NCBI RefSeq assembly: GCF_030848805.1
Contig: NC_092358.1
Location: forward strand, 26,765,720 to 26,829,719
Direction of reading: 5' to 3'
From: Temnothorax longispinosus
Lineage: Eukaryota; Arthropoda; Insecta; Hymenoptera; Formicidae
Length of the DNA: 64,000 bases
How positions within the stretch are numbered: position 1 is the first letter of the stretch; each line of letters begins with the position of its first letter. The position numbers and the translations under genes were made by a program. The notes under the pieces are model-generated. The model saw only the letters and a program-made list of their open reading frames with translations, did no database searches and was not told where the DNA came from. Positions 61,141 through 64,000 of the stretch are shown here, piece by piece.

Positions 61141-62043
61141 GCTATAGAAAATTAAGAGGAAGATTGAACAAGGTTCTATACAAAAGTATACAATTAATGG
61201 TAATTAACGATTTATTTTTATAAGTTAATTATAATAGGGATATTTACAAATATTAAGGGGATTGAATTTGGAAATTAAAAAAGACATTTCCCGGCTCTTG
61301 TGTATTCATAATGTACGAAATATTTTATTTTAATATTTCGCCTATCTGTTACATCTCCTAAATTGGCGATACGAATATTGTATGAAGAGATGCTTACACG
61401 CGAAATGGTCTCTCTAGTTTCGATAATTTATAATTTTATAAAATGGCAGCCATATTTTTTGTGATTATGTAGTGAAAGTGTAACAGTAGGGTAAAATGGG
61501 TAACTTTTTCAGTTACATACGTCTTGCAATTCCGAACGTTTCCATTATCCGTACAACTTTGCTATACCTATTTTCTGTCAGTATACATATATATATCTAA
61601 TTTAATATAAAAACAAAATATTTTAATATTGCAGAACAACATGTTCATCTACGAACGACATGTGTCTATTTAGAAAAATTGCGCGTTTTCTATTCCGCGA
61701 GAGATAATTAGAACTGTTTGAAGTCTCAATATATGCATAACGTCACCAGTGTATTTTCAAGAGCCTAAGAGTTAATGTTATATGGACAGGCTTCGATTTG
61801 CTCTTAACAAAAATGAAATGTATAATTTAAAAAAAAAAGTATATTTTTCAATAACTGAAGATCTGAAATGCACTGCAAGTTATCGGATTCAGGAAGAAAA
61901 GTTTTTCGGCTAAAGGAGAAGAAGCCTTGCTCATTGGACACTTTCGACGGAGTCAAACTTGTCTAGTCCCACTTGGATCCATTCATAGTCAATACCTTTA
62001 ATCAATCTTATCCCACGGAATGCCATAATCTGGTGAGGGGTAC

Positions 62044-63548
62044 TCAGGCGGAAGATGAATACTGTTCTTTAAGCCTATGGAATTCAATTTCCTTCTGCAA
62101 GTATTCCTTGACGAAAGGGTGCTCTAAGTGGGAATCCTTCAACTGACTTAGGTAACGATTCGCCACTTCCGGCGGTTTGCCCATATGCTGCGAGAGGACA
62201 ATCATATTGATCAGCGTATCTGGATTATTGCTATCTTTATCGAGAGCTTCTTGCAAGGCCGTCTCCGCCTCCTCGTACTTGGCCTGTCCAATGAAGCAAG
62301 TGGCCTGGCCATTCAGCAACATGCTCGTGCTGGAATGCTTGTCGATCATTTCCTGGAATAATTTATAACCTTGTCAGAAAAAATATCAAGTAATTTTAGG
62401 TAAGACAAACAAAAATTCGAAAATATTCGCGTCACACACATCAAGGGATCGACGACTTTTCTCACCTGAAAGATGTAATAAGCATCTTGCAGTTTGTCAC
62501 CACCGCTGCTAATGTTTATCCACGCCTGCGCGAGCTGAGTCAGGGTGTCGTCGTCGTCCTTCTCCTGCATCAACTTGAGCTCCTTGCGAGCCAGATCCAG
62601 ACGGTCCATCTTGAGATATATCTGTAACGTCAGCGCCATGCACTCCAGATTTTCGGAGGAGCATATCACTCGATGGGCAGCCTCCAGATTTTTCTCGTGG
62701 TAGTAAACGGTCGCGGCCACGATCAGGAGATTGTGGTTTTCGTAATTTACATTCTTGGTTTCCTTGTCCAGCTCGGCCACTATAGCCTCCCGGCGATGCG
62801 GATTGGCGAAATAGTCGGCCAGGGTCTTCAGCGGCTGCAATTCTGGCGGGGACGAATTGTTGATCTCGTCCAGCACCACGCGGAACTTCCTCTGTGCTAT
62901 GTACGCGCGATAAAGGAAGACGTCACGCTCCATAGCCACTTCAGGAATGGACGTCTGCGGAAAGAGATATGAGACTTGTATTGATACAATTGCAAAACGG
63001 ACAAGTTTACTCCGCAAATCAGATGATATATTATTAAAACTCGGTAGGAGAAATATGTTATGGAATCACTATATACTTTTCTCTAGTGTGCAAATTGAAA
63101 TTTAGAGCTAAAGATTCGATGAAAGAGAGTTGCTTATCTTTCATTGACTTGTCTGGTATCTGGAAACTCAATATTAACTATTTTGTGATAGCAACACTAC
63201 CACTTCAAAGTTCTATTTTTTTAAATACAATACAACAAGAAAAATTGTGTAACGTATGTCTTTTTAAATCTGAAAAAAACAACAATGCTGTATCAGGGAA
63301 ACGTTGGCGAGACGAGCGAGCGTAATGCTTAGGAAGAATGGGCAATGACAGCCGTCCACGTTGGGCATTCAAACGGAGCAGCGCGTGGCACAGCGTCCGC
63401 AAGACGCGTCACCGTCGGGATGGGATGTGACTTTCACCTTGATCTTCTGCGCCTCGTTGATGCATTGCTGGTAGTTGCCGATGTAGAAATTATTTCTCAC
63501 GTTGAAGAGATCGTTGAAGTCCTGCTGACGTGCCATCTTGTCGCTCAT
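62044..63548 (-). CDS. COPE: Coatomer subunit epsilon
   Basis: Three exons, 63548-63438, 62954-62466 and 62352-62044, all phase 0, encode 302 residues (human 308). NNFYIGNYQQCINEAQKIK in exon 1, ERDVFLYRAYIAQRKFRVVL, LDRLDLARKELKLMQ-like helices, KLQDAYYIFQEM and SQHMGKPPEVANRYLSQLKD are family hallmarks; the protein is an alpha-alpha (TPR-like) solenoid throughout. Epsilon-COP binds the C-terminus of alpha-COP in the cytosolic coatomer and stabilises the COPI coat in Golgi-to-ER and intra-Golgi traffic. Exon 1 ends ATCAAG|gtgaaa, a weaker donor. The ATG at 63548 was chosen because it matches the family start; a second ATG four codons on (63536) is possible. Confidence 0.96.
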
Positions 63549-64000
63549 CGTCGGCGCTGAGCTCCGAATTTCGGATATAGGCTATGTGCCGACATAAACC
63601 GATAAACCGCTAGTATCGTACTGGCACTACGCCACTACTGGCACTACTGAAAAATTATTCCGTGATTATCATGCAGGCGCGGCGCAATGCGACAGCATCT
63701 AGTAACATCACAAACGATGTCAAGACGATAATATTGTAATATAAATAAATAATACAAATGATATGATATATATTATAAAATATGTTGTATTTAATATATT
63801 ATTTATGTTACGGCCACGTATAATCTCTGTACTAGAGAGTACTTTGACTAAAGTCCGATTAATCGGCGATTAATTCAACCGGCAAAGTGTCTGCATCAAG
63901 ATACTGCAAAATATCATAGACAATTTTTACCAGTGTAATATAATTTTGAGATACTGTTTTAAAATTAAATAACTCGAAAATTATCTATGAGCTCTACAAA
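63549..64000. other. Upstream of epsilon-COP; repeat at window edge
   Basis: Presumed epsilon-COP promoter, CpG-richer near 63560-63700, then AT-rich. A partial copy of the TTAATC-type repeat seen at 25.6-26.0 kb lies at 63851-63920 (GATTAATCGGCGATTAATTC, AACCGGC, then TACTGCAAAAT). Confidence 0.45.

Larger units (their letters stand above)
58388..62043. other. BRWD3 3' UTR and convergent gap to epsilon-COP
   Basis: AT-rich DNA with no supported coding frame. An AATAAA at 58661-58666 is the first good BRWD3 signal, about 275 bases past the stop. A 39-bp near-perfect palindrome lies at 61102-61140. No other structure was recognised. Confidence 0.5.

Noticed and set aside
1..64000. tRNA, rRNA, snoRNA and microRNA genes
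   Set aside because: No cloverleaf, rRNA core or convincing precursor was recognised by eye; a covariance-model scan would be needed to exclude them.

Overview
The window is eukaryotic nuclear DNA, almost certainly from an insect. Genes have short exons joined by GT-AG introns. Proteins match animal families (Hook, PHIP/BRWD3, DHDDS, epsilon-COP, HSC20, AK6, BTG). DNA is AT-rich overall, but CpG is not depleted and CpG-dense blocks sit upstream of several genes. That CpG pattern and the close match to insect-type proteins suggest a hymenopteran such as an ant; this is inference, since no diagnostic marker was searched.

Nine genes are supported, in this order: (1) a Ser/Thr-rich low-complexity protein of unknown function (minus, 3370-6883, 5' end unresolved); (2) a TJAP1/BEGAIN-family coiled-coil protein (minus, 20909-25069, 837 aa); (3) a BTG3-type antiproliferative protein (minus, 33870-35107, 267 aa); (4) adenylate kinase isoenzyme 6 (plus, 37151-38015, 175 aa); (5) the Fe-S co-chaperone HSC20/HscB (minus, 38344-39304, 247 aa), convergent with AK6; (6) Hook (plus, 40717-42795, 692 aa in one exon); (7) the cis-prenyltransferase DHDDS (minus, 44955-46379, 295 aa); (8) a PHIP/BRWD3 WD40-double-bromodomain protein (plus, 48553-58387, 22 exons, 1802 aa); (9) epsilon-COP (minus, 62044-63548, 302 aa). 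All exon models were built by hand from splice sites and checked by phase: each sums to an intact frame. The genes are unrelated housekeeping and cell-biology functions; nothing suggests an operon or a joint pathway.

The two long gaps (about 6.9-20.9 kb and 25.1-33.9 kb) hold no convincing coding sequence. They and several introns contain many short hairpin (foldback/MITE-like) elements: at least thirteen were found, including one composite about 620 bp long with an interleaved inverted-repeat layout and a relative about 40 kb away in an intron of BRWD3, two TTAA-bounded elements resembling piggyBac MITEs, and one element flanked by a 9-bp direct repeat. A dispersed TTAATC..CGGTTAA-type repeat occurs as a cluster at 25.6-26.0 kb and again at the right edge.

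No rRNA, tRNA, CRISPR array, prophage or intact transposase gene was recognised. No previously undescribed biological system stood out; the most interesting items are the unknown repeat-bearing protein, the interleaved foldback element, and the canonical asparagine in the second bromodomain of the BRWD3 homologue.
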